Source: an uncultured Lachnospiraceae bacterium | Lineage (GTDB): Bacteria > Bacillota > Clostridia > Lachnospirales > Lachnospiraceae | Direction of reading: 5' to 3' | Assembly (NCBI GenBank): GCA_905234595.1 | Contig: CAJOID010000013.1 | Span: 1 to 64,000 of the forward strand | Length of the DNA: 64,000 nucleotides | Shown here: positions 18,158 to 26,512 of the stretch, piece after piece | Layout of the letters: each line of letters begins with the position of its first letter | How positions within the stretch are numbered: the first letter of the stretch is position 1 | Position numbers and translations under genes: made by a program | Notes under the pieces: generated by a model | What the model was told of the DNA's origin: nothing | Database searches by the model: none | What the model saw: the letters and a program-made list of their open reading frames with translations, nothing else

Positions 18158-19305
18158 AGATAATAGTTGTAGGCCTGGGAGAAGCCGGCAGATCTCTGAT
18201 CAAACTGCTTGACGGATCCGATCATGACATAACGGTCATAGATAAGGACCGTGCATGTGTAGACATGATCACGGATAAATACACTGTAAACGGGGTATGC
18301 GGAAGCGGCGCCTCGATAGAGACTCTGACGAAAGCGGGAGCGGATACGGCGGATGTGCTGGTTGCGCTGACACATACCGATGAGATCAATCTGCTCGCCT
18401 GCATGCAGGCCAAAGTCGTCGGTACGCGCCTGACCTGTGCCCGTGTACTGATGCCCGATCTGGCCGACGAGAAGGACAAGCTGAAAGAGGAATATAACAT
18501 AGACTATCTGATCAGCCCCAAAGAGGATCTGGCTAAAGAGATATACAGAAATATAGGCCTGCCGGGATATGTGAAGATCGAGAACTGCCTCAATGACGAA
18601 GTATATGTACTTGATCTGAATGCTGTAGGAGATTCCCCGCTTATTGGCAGAAGCATAGCCGATATACGTACGGGCATCAGCGAGAATATGTTTATAGGTG
18701 TGATCGTCAGAGGCAAAAAGACTATAGTCCCCAAAGACAGCGATGTGGTCGCAGAGAACGACAGCCTGTACATAGTTGTATATAAGGAACATCTGGGAGA
18801 AATATTCACTTCTCTCGGAATAAAGAGATGTAAAACAGGCAATATAGCCATTGTGGGCGGTGGTATCACCGGCGCATGTCTTGCGGATATGCTTACGGAA
18901 GACAAAAAGAAGCTCACTATACTTGATGATGATCTGAACAGATGCAGGGAGCTCATGGAACGCTATCCGAATGTCCGGATCGCTTATGCTGAAGGCGATA
19001 TCACGGAGGTGCTCGATGAGGAGCATGTGGACAGATCGGATGCGATCATATCACTGACGGATAATGATGAGACCAACCTCGTGATCAGTATGTATGCATG
19101 GTCCAAGGGCGTTAAGTCCGTGATAACCCGTGTGGACAGGCAGGTTCATGTAAAACTTCTTCACAGGGTAAACATCGATATCACGGTTTCCCCCACCGAA
19201 TTGTGTGTATTCTCGATAATGCGGTTCATCAATACGGCATCCGGCCGGAGCGGTGACGAGCATGCAGATGTTCTGGAATTCATAGGCGATCTCAGGAGAT
19301 TCTGA
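18154..19305 (+). CDS. trkA: TrkA-like K+ channel gating (RCK) protein, C-terminally short
   Basis: 383 residues with the TrkA plan: a first NAD-binding RCK lobe (IIVVGLGEAGRSLIKLLDG...DITVIDKD), a first TrkA_C lobe (about 135-220, DSPLIGRSIADIR), and a second NAD-binding lobe (NIAIVGGGITGACLADML). The protein stops after VTRVDRQVHVKLLHRVNID...EFIGDLRRF, so the second TrkA_C domain present in standard TrkA (about 450 residues) is missing. No trkH or ktrB lies next to it. It overlaps the broken antiporter by 4 bp, so in this locus it may have regulated the antiporter, which commonly carries such domains. The name trkA is by similarity only. Confidence 0.8.
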   Translation: MKIIVVGLGEAGRSLIKLLDGSDHDITVIDKDRACVDMITDKYTVNGVCGSGASIETLTKAGADTADVLVALTHTDEINLLACMQAKVVGTRLTCARVLMPDLADEKDKLKEEYNIDYLISPKEDLAKEIYRNIGLPGYVKIENCLNDEVYVLDLNAVGDSPLIGRSIADIRTGISENMFIGVIVRGKKTIVPKDSDVVAENDSLYIVVYKEHLGEIFTSLGIKRCKTGNIAIVGGGITGACLADMLTEDKKKLTILDDDLNRCRELMERYPNVRIAYAEGDITEVLDEEHVDRSDAIISLTDNDETNLVISMYAWSKGVKSVITRVDRQVHVKLLHRVNIDITVSPTELCVFSIMRFINTASGRSGDEHADVLEFIGDLRRF

Positions 19306-19307
19306 GT

Positions 19308-21674
19308 ATGACCCGTTTGTTCGGTTCGGATAAACTGAATAAGATCATCGGTACCATCGTGACGATATTTGTTCTATGCAGTATCGTTCTGTACATATAT
19401 GGTCAGTTTTTTCTTCCTCATGCAAGACTCTTTGATGATCATTGTGAAGAGTATACCAATGCCTGGTATTACACCGATGAGAACGGAGAGACCAGGGAAT
19501 ACCATGCTCCGGATTCGTTTGAGATAGTCAATACCGGTACGCTGACAGTAGAGACCCGTCTGCCTGATGACCTGAAGGTCGGGAGCTGTTTCTTCTACAG
19601 GACAGGCAAGTCTTTCAAGGCATATGTCGACGGAGAACTGCGTGAAGAGTACGATATCACTCACTGCGAATTCGGCAGAAACGTCAAGGCACTGTGGACC
19701 AGGATAGCTCTGAATCCCGACGATTCGGGCAAAGTGCTGACTATAGTGAAAGAAGACTATCCGCTGGACTATTGTATCATTCCGGTTTCTTATATCGGCG
19801 ACCGCATGGGTTTTTTGCATGTGTGCTTTAATGACAACAAGGTCATTCTTTCGGTTGCGTTTTCATTGATCATCCTCGGCCTTGTGGTTTTCCTTATCTG
19901 TCTGGTGCAGCGCATACAGACACGCAGACCGTTTGCCCTCTGGTACATGAGTATAGGTGTGCTGGCAGGAGGCACCTGGATCATTCTGGATAATTTCATG
20001 TATCCGATCATTTTCGGGAATTACTACATTGACGGTATCTGTGAGTATCTGATGGTATTCCTTATGCCTTTTCCGTTCCTGGCATATCTGAATCTGCTTC
20101 AGGAACGCAGGTATCAGTTCCTGTATAATCTGGCAGGTATAGTCCTTATCATTAATTTCGCTGTTTTTACATTCCTGCATTTCGCAGGGATCATGGACTT
20201 CGACTTAAGCAAGGATTATAGCGTTATTGCGATCGTTCTGGCGGCTTTGGTCTGCCTGTATACCATGATCATGGATGTCTTAAATCATAATAAGATCGTC
20301 CATTCGGCCATGATGCCCGGATTCGGGGCCATGATCATCATGGCACTCCTGGAAGTCATACATATCAATCTGCCGACGCATAATAACGACGGAGTATTCG
20401 TAGCTGTCGGCATGATCATATTGCTGGGATGTGCGATCATCCATGAGATACTCATGTTCAATGCGATGAATGTCAGGACAGCCAAGGCACAGGAAGCCAA
20501 CCGCGCCAAGACAACGTTCCTGGCAAATATGTCACATGAGATCCGTACACCGATCAATGCGATCATGGGTATGGATGAACTGATCCTCAGAGAGGATATC
20601 AATGAGGAAACCCGCGGATACGCCATGAATATCAAAGAAGCCAGTATGACGCTGCTGGATCTCATAAACGATATTCTGGACTTCTCCAAGATAGAACAGG
20701 GCAAAATGGATGTGACCGAAGAATCGTACAGTGTCCGCCAGCTCATCAACTCCGTGCTGATAATAATAGGCGTCAAGGCCGAAGAAAAGAAACTGAAGCT
20801 CATACCGCAGATCTCTCCGGAACTGCCCTCAGGATTAAACGGTGATCCCAAGCGTATACGTGAGATCATGATCAACCTTCTCAACAATGCCGTTAAGTAC
20901 ACTCATGAGGGAAGCATCACGTTTTCCGTAACTCATGAAAAAGAGGAAGAGGGGAAAGCGGTACTGGTGATCAAAGTTTCCGATACCGGTATAGGTATCA
21001 AAGAGTCTGATATGGACAGGCTGTTTAATCAGTTCGAGAGACTGGATCATAAGCATAACCGGAATATAGAAGGTACAGGACTGGGGCTTGCGATCACTGC
21101 CAATCTGATCCGTATCATGGGCGGGACCATAGACTGCGACAGCACATACGGCGTCGGTACGACATTTACAGCCAGGATCCCTCAGACAGTGATTGATCCC
21201 GCACCTGTGGGAGATATCAATGAGTATATGAATACTCCGGCTAAGGCTGAGAAGGATAATAAAGACACTTCCGAAGATAAATACTCCTGCCACGGCGCAC
21301 GTATTCTCGTGGTTGATGATAACGCACTTAACCTGAAGGTCGCTGTCAGGTATCTGGAAGCGCTGGAAGCCGATCCTGTATCCTGTAAATCCGGCTTCGG
21401 GATGCTCAAACTCATCACCGAGGAGCGCTTTGACCTGATCCTGCTTGATCATATGATGCCCGAGATCGACGGCATCGAGACTTTGCAGAAGGCCATGGAA
21501 ATGGATGATAACTTAAACAGGGATGTTCCTGTGATAGCTCTGACGGCAAATGCCATAAGCGGTGCACGGGAACTGTATCTGGAGAACGGATTTACGGATT
21601 ATCTGAGTAAACCCATGACGATCAGTGATCTCACGGAGATACTTAAGAAACACCTGTCTCATAAGAACGGTTAA
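19308..21674 (+). CDS. Hybrid sensor histidine kinase/response regulator
   Basis: 788 residues. An N-terminal helix is followed by an outer domain of about 130 residues resembling the jelly-roll sensor of 7TM kinases, then seven hydrophobic segments (about 180-400). The HisKA box TTFLANMSHEIRTPINAIMG has His at about 410. HATPase_c follows with N box MINLLNNAVKYTHEG and G2 EGTGLGLAITANL. A linked receiver domain has ILVVDDNALNLKVA, Asp at about 714 (LILLDHMMPEIDG) and ALTANAISGARE, with Lys in YLSKPM. No HPt domain follows. It lies 2 bp after trkA and 3 bp before recU. The signal and the downstream regulator are unknown. Confidence 0.92.
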   Translation: MTRLFGSDKLNKIIGTIVTIFVLCSIVLYIYGQFFLPHARLFDDHCEEYTNAWYYTDENGETREYHAPDSFEIVNTGTLTVETRLPDDLKVGSCFFYRTGKSFKAYVDGELREEYDITHCEFGRNVKALWTRIALNPDDSGKVLTIVKEDYPLDYCIIPVSYIGDRMGFLHVCFNDNKVILSVAFSLIILGLVVFLICLVQRIQTRRPFALWYMSIGVLAGGTWIILDNFMYPIIFGNYYIDGICEYLMVFLMPFPFLAYLNLLQERRYQFLYNLAGIVLIINFAVFTFLHFAGIMDFDLSKDYSVIAIVLAALVCLYTMIMDVLNHNKIVHSAMMPGFGAMIIMALLEVIHINLPTHNNDGVFVAVGMIILLGCAIIHEILMFNAMNVRTAKAQEANRAKTTFLANMSHEIRTPINAIMGMDELILREDINEETRGYAMNIKEASMTLLDLINDILDFSKIEQGKMDVTEESYSVRQLINSVLIIIGVKAEEKKLKLIPQISPELPSGLNGDPKRIREIMINLLNNAVKYTHEGSITFSVTHEKEEEGKAVLVIKVSDTGIGIKESDMDRLFNQFERLDHKHNRNIEGTGLGLAITANLIRIMGGTIDCDSTYGVGTTFTARIPQTVIDPAPVGDINEYMNTPAKAEKDNKDTSEDKYSCHGARILVVDDNALNLKVAVRYLEALEADPVSCKSGFGMLKLITEERFDLILLDHMMPEIDGIETLQKAMEMDDNLNRDVPVIALTANAISGARELYLENGFTDYLSKPMTISDLTEILKKHLSHKNG

Positions 21675-21677
21675 GAC

Positions 21678-22211
21678 ATGGGTACGCATAAATCAAGAGG
21701 CCTCCGCGGTTCCATCCTGGAGGACATGATCAATCAGACGAATGAGATATATCTGGAAAAGGGTCTGGCCTGTGTGCAGAAGATCCCTACTCCCATCACA
21801 CCCATAGAAATGGATAAAAAGACCAAGCATATAACGCTTGCCTATTTCGATCAGAAATCCACGGTCGATTATATAGGCGCTGTCCAGGGTATCCCCGTAT
21901 GCTTTGATGCCAAGGAATGTGCTCAGGATACATTCAGCCTGCAGAACATACATGAGCATCAGGTTAACTTCATGGTCAATTTTGAAAAACAGGACGGTAT
22001 AGCGTTTTTTCTGATATACTATACACATCGCGACGAATTCTACTATCTGCCGCTGGAGATGCTGCTGTTCTTCTGGAACAGGGCGAAGGACGGAGGCCGT
22101 AAGAGCTTCAGGAGGGAAGAACTGAATCCCGCCTATATACTGCCCAAGCATCCCGGGATTCTGGTCCCGTATCTGGATATGATGCAGCAGGACCTGTATG
22201 ACAGAGAGTAA
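21678..22211 (+). CDS. recU: Holliday junction resolvase RecU
   Basis: The 177-residue product shows RecU landmarks: an N-terminal RGLRGSILEDMINQTNEIYL, the nuclease core STVDYIGAVQGIPVCFDAKE (catalytic acidic residues and Lys), and EHQVNFMVNFEKQDGIAFFLI. RecU resolves recombination intermediates in Firmicutes in place of RuvC and also affects RecA. In most Firmicutes it sits with a penicillin-binding protein gene; here it lies between a hybrid kinase and the his operon. The ribosome binding site is weak (GGTTAAGAC), so translation may depend on read-through from the kinase gene. Confidence 0.85.
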   Translation: MGTHKSRGLRGSILEDMINQTNEIYLEKGLACVQKIPTPITPIEMDKKTKHITLAYFDQKSTVDYIGAVQGIPVCFDAKECAQDTFSLQNIHEHQVNFMVNFEKQDGIAFFLIYYTHRDEFYYLPLEMLLFFWNRAKDGGRKSFRREELNPAYILPKHPGILVPYLDMMQQDLYDRE

Positions 22212-22246
22212 GAGATCATCGGTCGTAATACGTAAGTGAGGAAGAT

Positions 22247-23365
22247 ATGAGTAAGAGACTGTTACATACTCCCGAGGGAGTCAGAGACATATACGGTGAT
22301 GAGTACAAGCGCAAGCTCAAGGTCGAAGCCCTCATACGGGAGAAGACCGGAGAGTTTGGGTACGATGAGATAGAGACACCCACGTTCGAGTTCTTCGATG
22401 TGTTCTCGAATGAGATAGGTACGACTCCCAGCAGGGAACTGTATAAGTTCTTTGACAAAGAGGGAGACACACTGGTCCTGCGGCCCGACTTTACGCCTTC
22501 CATAGCCAGATGTGCCGCCAAGTACTTCATGGAATCCGATGAAGCTATCAGGCTGTCTTATGCGGGAAATACGTTTACGAATAACTCACTGCTCCAGGGG
22601 CGTCTTAAAGAATCCATGCAGATGGGAGCGGAACTCATCGGTGATGCATCCGTTCAGGCAGATGCCGAGATCATCGCTCTTACATGTGAGTCGCTGTTTC
22701 ATGCGGGGCTGTCCGATTTCCAGATAAGTGTTGGCAACGTGGCCTTCTTTAAAGGCCTGTGTGCCGCCTGCGGTCTGGACGAAGAGACTGAGCTTGAACT
22801 GAGAGACTACATCTCCGGCAAGAATTATTTCGCTGCTCAGGATCTGCTCGAAGCCAAGTCCATAGATGCAGACGCCGCTGCAAGACTGCTGTCCGTATCC
22901 GATCTGTTCGGCCAGGAAGATATACTTGATAAGGCGATGGACACCGCCGATAATGAGCAGTCAAGACAGGCAGTTGAAAGACTGCGTGCCCTTATCGATG
23001 TGCTCAAACTGTATGGAGTCGATAAGTATATATCCTTTGATCTGGGCATGCTGTCCAAATACAATTATTATACGGGAGTCATATTCAAGGGCTTCACATA
23101 CGGTGTGGGAGATGCGATAGTCAAAGGCGGACGTTATGACAGATTACTGTCCCAGTTCGGTAAGGATGCTCCTGCAGTCGGATTCGTGATACTTGTCGAT
23201 GACCTGCTTAATGCCATGCAGCGTCAGGGAGTCCCGGTTACGATCAAAGACGATGTGGTCACCCTGGAATATACCGATGATACATACGAGAGCGTACTTA
23301 AAGAAGCACTTAAGATGAGACATGTGGGCGGAAGCCGCGTTAAGCTTATTAAGAAAAAGGACTGA
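22247..23365 (+). CDS. hisZ: HisZ, ATP phosphoribosyltransferase regulatory subunit
   Basis: 372 residues with the HisS-like fold and no anticodon-binding domain: an N-terminal LLHTPEGVRDIYGDEY, motif 2 region DTLVLRPDFTPSIARCAAKY, LKESMQMGAELIGD, and motif 3-like DLGMLSKYNYYTGVIFKGFTYGVGD with GGRYDRLLSQFG. It forms a complex with short HisG and lets it respond to histidine. GAGGAAG precedes the ATG. It heads the his operon, 34 bp before hisG; a small GATCAGC/GCTGATC inverted repeat lies in that gap. Confidence 0.95.
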   Translation: MSKRLLHTPEGVRDIYGDEYKRKLKVEALIREKTGEFGYDEIETPTFEFFDVFSNEIGTTPSRELYKFFDKEGDTLVLRPDFTPSIARCAAKYFMESDEAIRLSYAGNTFTNNSLLQGRLKESMQMGAELIGDASVQADAEIIALTCESLFHAGLSDFQISVGNVAFFKGLCAACGLDEETELELRDYISGKNYFAAQDLLEAKSIDADAAARLLSVSDLFGQEDILDKAMDTADNEQSRQAVERLRALIDVLKLYGVDKYISFDLGMLSKYNYYTGVIFKGFTYGVGDAIVKGGRYDRLLSQFGKDAPAVGFVILVDDLLNAMQRQGVPVTIKDDVVTLEYTDDTYESVLKEALKMRHVGGSRVKLIKKKD

Positions 23366-23398
23366 TCAGCTGACGGCTGATCCGGAGATAAAGAGAAA

Positions 23399-24040
23399 AT
23401 GGAAGACAGATATCTGACTTTTGCCCTGGGAAAAGGGCGGCTGGCCAATAAAACAATGGAACTCCTCGAGGAGATCGGCATACATTGCGAGGAGATGAAA
23501 GACAAGGATACGCGTAAACTCATCTTCGTCGATGAGAAGAACAAGATGAGATTCTTCCTGGCTAAAGGCCCCGATGTGCCTACATATGTAGAGTACGGTG
23601 CTGCGGATATCGGAGTGGTCGGCAAGGACACGATCATGGAAGAGAACCGCAGGGTATACGAGGTGCTGGATCTGGGATTCGGCAGGTGCAGGATGTGCGT
23701 GTGCGGTCCCGAGACATCACGTGAACTGCTCGAGCACCATGAGATGATCAGAGTAGCGACCAAGTATCCGAATATCGCCAAGGATTATTTCTATAACCAT
23801 AAGCATCAGACCGTTGACATCATCAAGCTGAACGGTTCCGTGGAGCTGGGGCCGATAGTCGAACTCTCCGATGTGATCGTGGATATAGTAGAGACTGGAG
23901 GCACGCTTAAGGAGAACGGCCTCACGGTCCTCGAGGAGATATGTCCCTTAAGTGCACGGATGATAGTGAACCAGGTATCGATGCAGATGCAGACCGAGCG
24001 TATCAGGGATCTGATCGATGCGGTAAAGAAGAGATTATAA
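23399..24040 (+). CDS. hisG: ATP phosphoribosyltransferase, short form
   Basis: 213 residues, the catalytic subunit of the first histidine step (ATP + PRPP to phosphoribosyl-ATP). It begins [20 protein letters not shown] and has [30 protein letters not shown], and the PRPP-binding loop [18 protein letters not shown]. It lacks the C-terminal regulatory domain of long HisG, in agreement with hisZ upstream. It is the complete counterpart of the unrelated fragment at 493. Confidence 0.96.
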   Translation: MEDRYLTFALGKGRLANKTMELLEEIGIHCEEMKDKDTRKLIFVDEKNKMRFFLAKGPDVPTYVEYGAADIGVVGKDTIMEENRRVYEVLDLGFGRCRMCVCGPETSRELLEHHEMIRVATKYPNIAKDYFYNHKHQTVDIIKLNGSVELGPIVELSDVIVDIVETGGTLKENGLTVLEEICPLSARMIVNQVSMQMQTERIRDLIDAVKKRL

Positions 24041-24069
24041 GCCGGATACGGCATAAATGAGGTAGAGAT

Positions 24070-25365
24070 ATGCGTATTATCAAATTAAATGATGAATCAA
24101 GAGGAGAGCTTATAGAGAGTCTCCTTAAGAGAAGTCCCAATAACTACAGGGAATATGAGGCGACAGTCAACGATATCATAGAAGATGTGCGTGACCGCGG
24201 CGATCTCGCTGTAATCGAACTTAACCGCAAATTCGACAAGTGGGACTGCAGCGCAGATAAGCTCCGTGTGACCGATGCAGAGATCGATGAGGCATATAAG
24301 GCCGTGGATGAATCCTTCATCAGAGTTATCAGGCGCGCTGCGGAAAACATCCGTGAATTCCATGAGAAGCAGGTCCGCAACACATGGATCGACATGAAGG
24401 ACGACGGTACCATACTCGGACAGCGTATCATGCCGATCGCCGTATCGGGTGTATATGTACCGGGCGGAAAGGCCGCATATCCCAGTTCGGTCCTTATGAA
24501 TATCATCCCTGCTAAAGTAGCCGGAGTGGGACGAATCATAATGTGCACTCCCGCGGGTTCTGACGGCAAGGTCACTCCCGGCACGCTTGTGGCTGCTGAT
24601 ATAGCAGGTGTGGATGAGATATACAAGGTCGGCGGAGCACAGGCTATCGCAGCCATGGCTCACGGTACACAGACCATACCGAAGGTAGATAAGATCACGG
24701 GCCCCGGCAATATATTCGTAGCTCTGGCTAAAAAAACCTGCTTCGGATACGTATCGATCGATTCGATAGCCGGTCCCAGCGAGATACTTGTACTGGCTGA
24801 TGATACCGCCAATCCCAGATTCGTGGCCGCAGATCTGCTCAGTCAGGCAGAGCATGATGAACTGGCCAGTGCGATACTGATCACCACATCGGAGAAACTC
24901 GCACGTGAAGTGAATAAGGAAGTGGACGGATTCCTGAAGGTCCTGACCAGACACGAGATCATAGAGAAGAGCCTCGAGAACTACGGATATATATTCGTGG
25001 CCGATGATATGCAGGATGCTTATGATGCGGTCAATGCCATTGCAAGCGAGCACCTGGAGATCATCACGGCAGATCCTTATGAGACCATGACACACATAAA
25101 GAATGCGGGAGCGATATTCCTCGGCCACTTCTCATCCGAGCCTCTCGGGGATTATTTCGCAGGTCCCAACCACATCCTGCCTACGAACGGTACGGCCAGA
25201 TTCTTCTCGCCGCTTTCGGTTGATGATTTCATCAAGAAGACGAGTATCATATCATACTCGGAGGAAGCACTCAGAGCCGTACATGAAGATATAGAGCTGT
25301 TCGCACGTAATGAGGGACTTACGGCTCATGCGAATTCGATAGCTGTACGTTTCGAGGAGAAATGA
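24070..25365 (+). CDS. hisD: Histidinol dehydrogenase
   Basis: 431 residues, the enzyme for the last two oxidations of histidine synthesis. Family motifs include YVPGGKAAYPSSVLMN, the GGAQAIAAMAHGT segment, KITGPGNIFVALAKK, SIAGPSEILVLADD, the zinc- and catalytic-site SQAEHDELASAIL and ASEHLEIIT, and the C-terminal GPNHILPTNGTARFFSPLSV. There is an AGGTAGAG ribosome binding site. It follows hisG by 29 bp and precedes hisB by 8 bp. Confidence 0.97.
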   Translation: MRIIKLNDESRGELIESLLKRSPNNYREYEATVNDIIEDVRDRGDLAVIELNRKFDKWDCSADKLRVTDAEIDEAYKAVDESFIRVIRRAAENIREFHEKQVRNTWIDMKDDGTILGQRIMPIAVSGVYVPGGKAAYPSSVLMNIIPAKVAGVGRIIMCTPAGSDGKVTPGTLVAADIAGVDEIYKVGGAQAIAAMAHGTQTIPKVDKITGPGNIFVALAKKTCFGYVSIDSIAGPSEILVLADDTANPRFVAADLLSQAEHDELASAILITTSEKLAREVNKEVDGFLKVLTRHEIIEKSLENYGYIFVADDMQDAYDAVNAIASEHLEIITADPYETMTHIKNAGAIFLGHFSSEPLGDYFAGPNHILPTNGTARFFSPLSVDDFIKKTSIISYSEEALRAVHEDIELFARNEGLTAHANSIAVRFEEK

Positions 25366-25373
25366 GGTAGACA

Positions 25374-25961
25374 ATGAGCAGAAAAGCTGAAATAACCAGA
25401 ACGACCAAAGAGACTGATATACGGTTAAGTCTTGACATAGACGGAACCGGCAAAGGGGAGATCAGTACCGGGATCGGATTCTTTGACCACATGCTTGAAG
25501 GGTTTGCAAAGCACGGATTCTTCGACCTGACATGCAATGTAAAAGGCGATCTGAATGTGGACGGACACCACACGGTTGAGGACACCGGTATCGTGATCGG
25601 AACAGCCATTAAGGATGCACTCGGAGATAAGGCCGGTATCAGGAGATATGGTCACTTCACACTTCCTATGGATGATGCACTCATAACCGTGGCTGTGGAT
25701 CTCTGCGGCAGACCGTATTTCAATTATGATCTGAAGTTCGATGTTGAAAAAATCGGTGATCTCGATACCGAGCTCATACGCGAGTTCTTCTATGCGGTAA
25801 GCTACAGTGCCGGCATGAACCTGCACATCAAGATGCTCGACGGTATAAACGGACATCACATCGCAGAAGCCGCTTTCAAGGCTTTCGCCAAGGCACTGGA
25901 TATGGCCACTCAGACCGATCCCCGCGTTGATGGTGTCCTTACTACCAAAGGAAGTCTGTGA
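25374..25961 (+). CDS. hisB: Imidazoleglycerol-phosphate dehydratase
   Basis: 195 residues, the monofunctional dehydratase form without the phosphatase domain. It has the metal-binding repeats FFDHMLEGFAKHG, DGHHTVEDTGIVIG, LCGRPYF and GHHIAEAAFKAFAKAL. Its stop overlaps the region of the hisI start. The His-rich motifs and exact length make the assignment firm. Confidence 0.97.
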   Translation: MSRKAEITRTTKETDIRLSLDIDGTGKGEISTGIGFFDHMLEGFAKHGFFDLTCNVKGDLNVDGHHTVEDTGIVIGTAIKDALGDKAGIRRYGHFTLPMDDALITVAVDLCGRPYFNYDLKFDVEKIGDLDTELIREFFYAVSYSAGMNLHIKMLDGINGHHIAEAAFKAFAKALDMATQTDPRVDGVLTTKGSL

Positions 25962-25963
25962 TC

Positions 25964-26326
25964 ATGGATTATGATATGAGCAGAGTGACGATGTCAGGAC
26001 ATAAGCCTGCATTCGCCTTCTCTGAAGTGAAGACAGATGATAAAGGCCTGGTACCCGTGATAGTTCAGGAAGATTCCACGGGTGAGATCCTGATGCTCGC
26101 CTATATGAACGAAGAGGCCTATAACCTCACACTCGAGCGCGGAGTGATGACGTATTTCAGCCGCTCAAGACAGGAACTGTGGCTGAAAGGAGATACATCA
26201 GGACACTTTCAGTATGTGAGGGCCCTGTATCTGGACTGTGATAAGGACACGATCCTCGCCAAGGTCGATCAGGAAGGTGTGGCGTGCCACACGGGAGCAC
26301 ATTCATGCTTCTTCAATGAGATCTGA
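25964..26326 (+). CDS. hisI: Phosphoribosyl-AMP cyclohydrolase
   Basis: About 120 residues; single-domain cyclohydrolase without the HisE pyrophosphatase. It shows LVPVIVQEDSTGEILMLAYMN, TYFSRSRQELWLKG, and the zinc ligands in DCDKDTILAKVDQEGVACHTGAHSCF. The track uses GTG 25958, which overlaps the hisB stop. AAAGGAAG at 25947-25954 is better spaced for ATG 25964, so I use that. This is the last gene of the his group; hisA, hisF, hisH, hisC and hisE are not in the window. Confidence 0.94.
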   Translation: MDYDMSRVTMSGHKPAFAFSEVKTDDKGLVPVIVQEDSTGEILMLAYMNEEAYNLTLERGVMTYFSRSRQELWLKGDTSGHFQYVRALYLDCDKDTILAKVDQEGVACHTGAHSCFFNEI

Positions 26327-26454
26327 AACGACGGATCCGCTGATCCGCTTATTCGTTGATGATTATGGAAAAGTATAACCTCTTCGATGAAAGCGCATAC
26401 TAATGTCCTGTGATCCCGTGATCACCCCAAAGATTGTAACAGTATTGAAATCAT

Positions 26455-26512
26455 CCCCACTTTAAGGGTAAAATTGGAAGGACACTCCTTCCACCCTGAA
26501 GTGGGGATTTTT
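26455..26512 (+). terminator. Long terminator-like hairpin abutting the next start codon
   Basis: CCCCACTT (26455-26462) pairs with AAGTGGGG (26499-26506). Inside, AGGGT pairs with ACCCT, and GGAAGG with CCTTCC around a 5-nt loop. ATTTTT follows immediately and runs into ATG 26513. It can terminate the his transcript, and it also hides the only purine-rich sequence (GTGGGG) that could serve as ribosome binding site for the next gene. Confidence 0.75.

Noticed and set aside
18046-19026. 326-residue minus-strand ORF opposite the trkA-like gene
   Set aside because: Shadow of a well-supported gene in another frame; no ribosome binding site or recognisable domain.
22190-22250. T-box or histidine-responsive leader before hisZ
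   Set aside because: Only 35 bp lie between recU and hisZ; no T-box sequence, anti-terminator or leader peptide is present.
24097-25128. 343-residue minus-strand ORF opposite hisD
   Set aside because: hisD is certain on the plus strand; the antisense frame is Cys/Arg/His-rich with no family match by eye.
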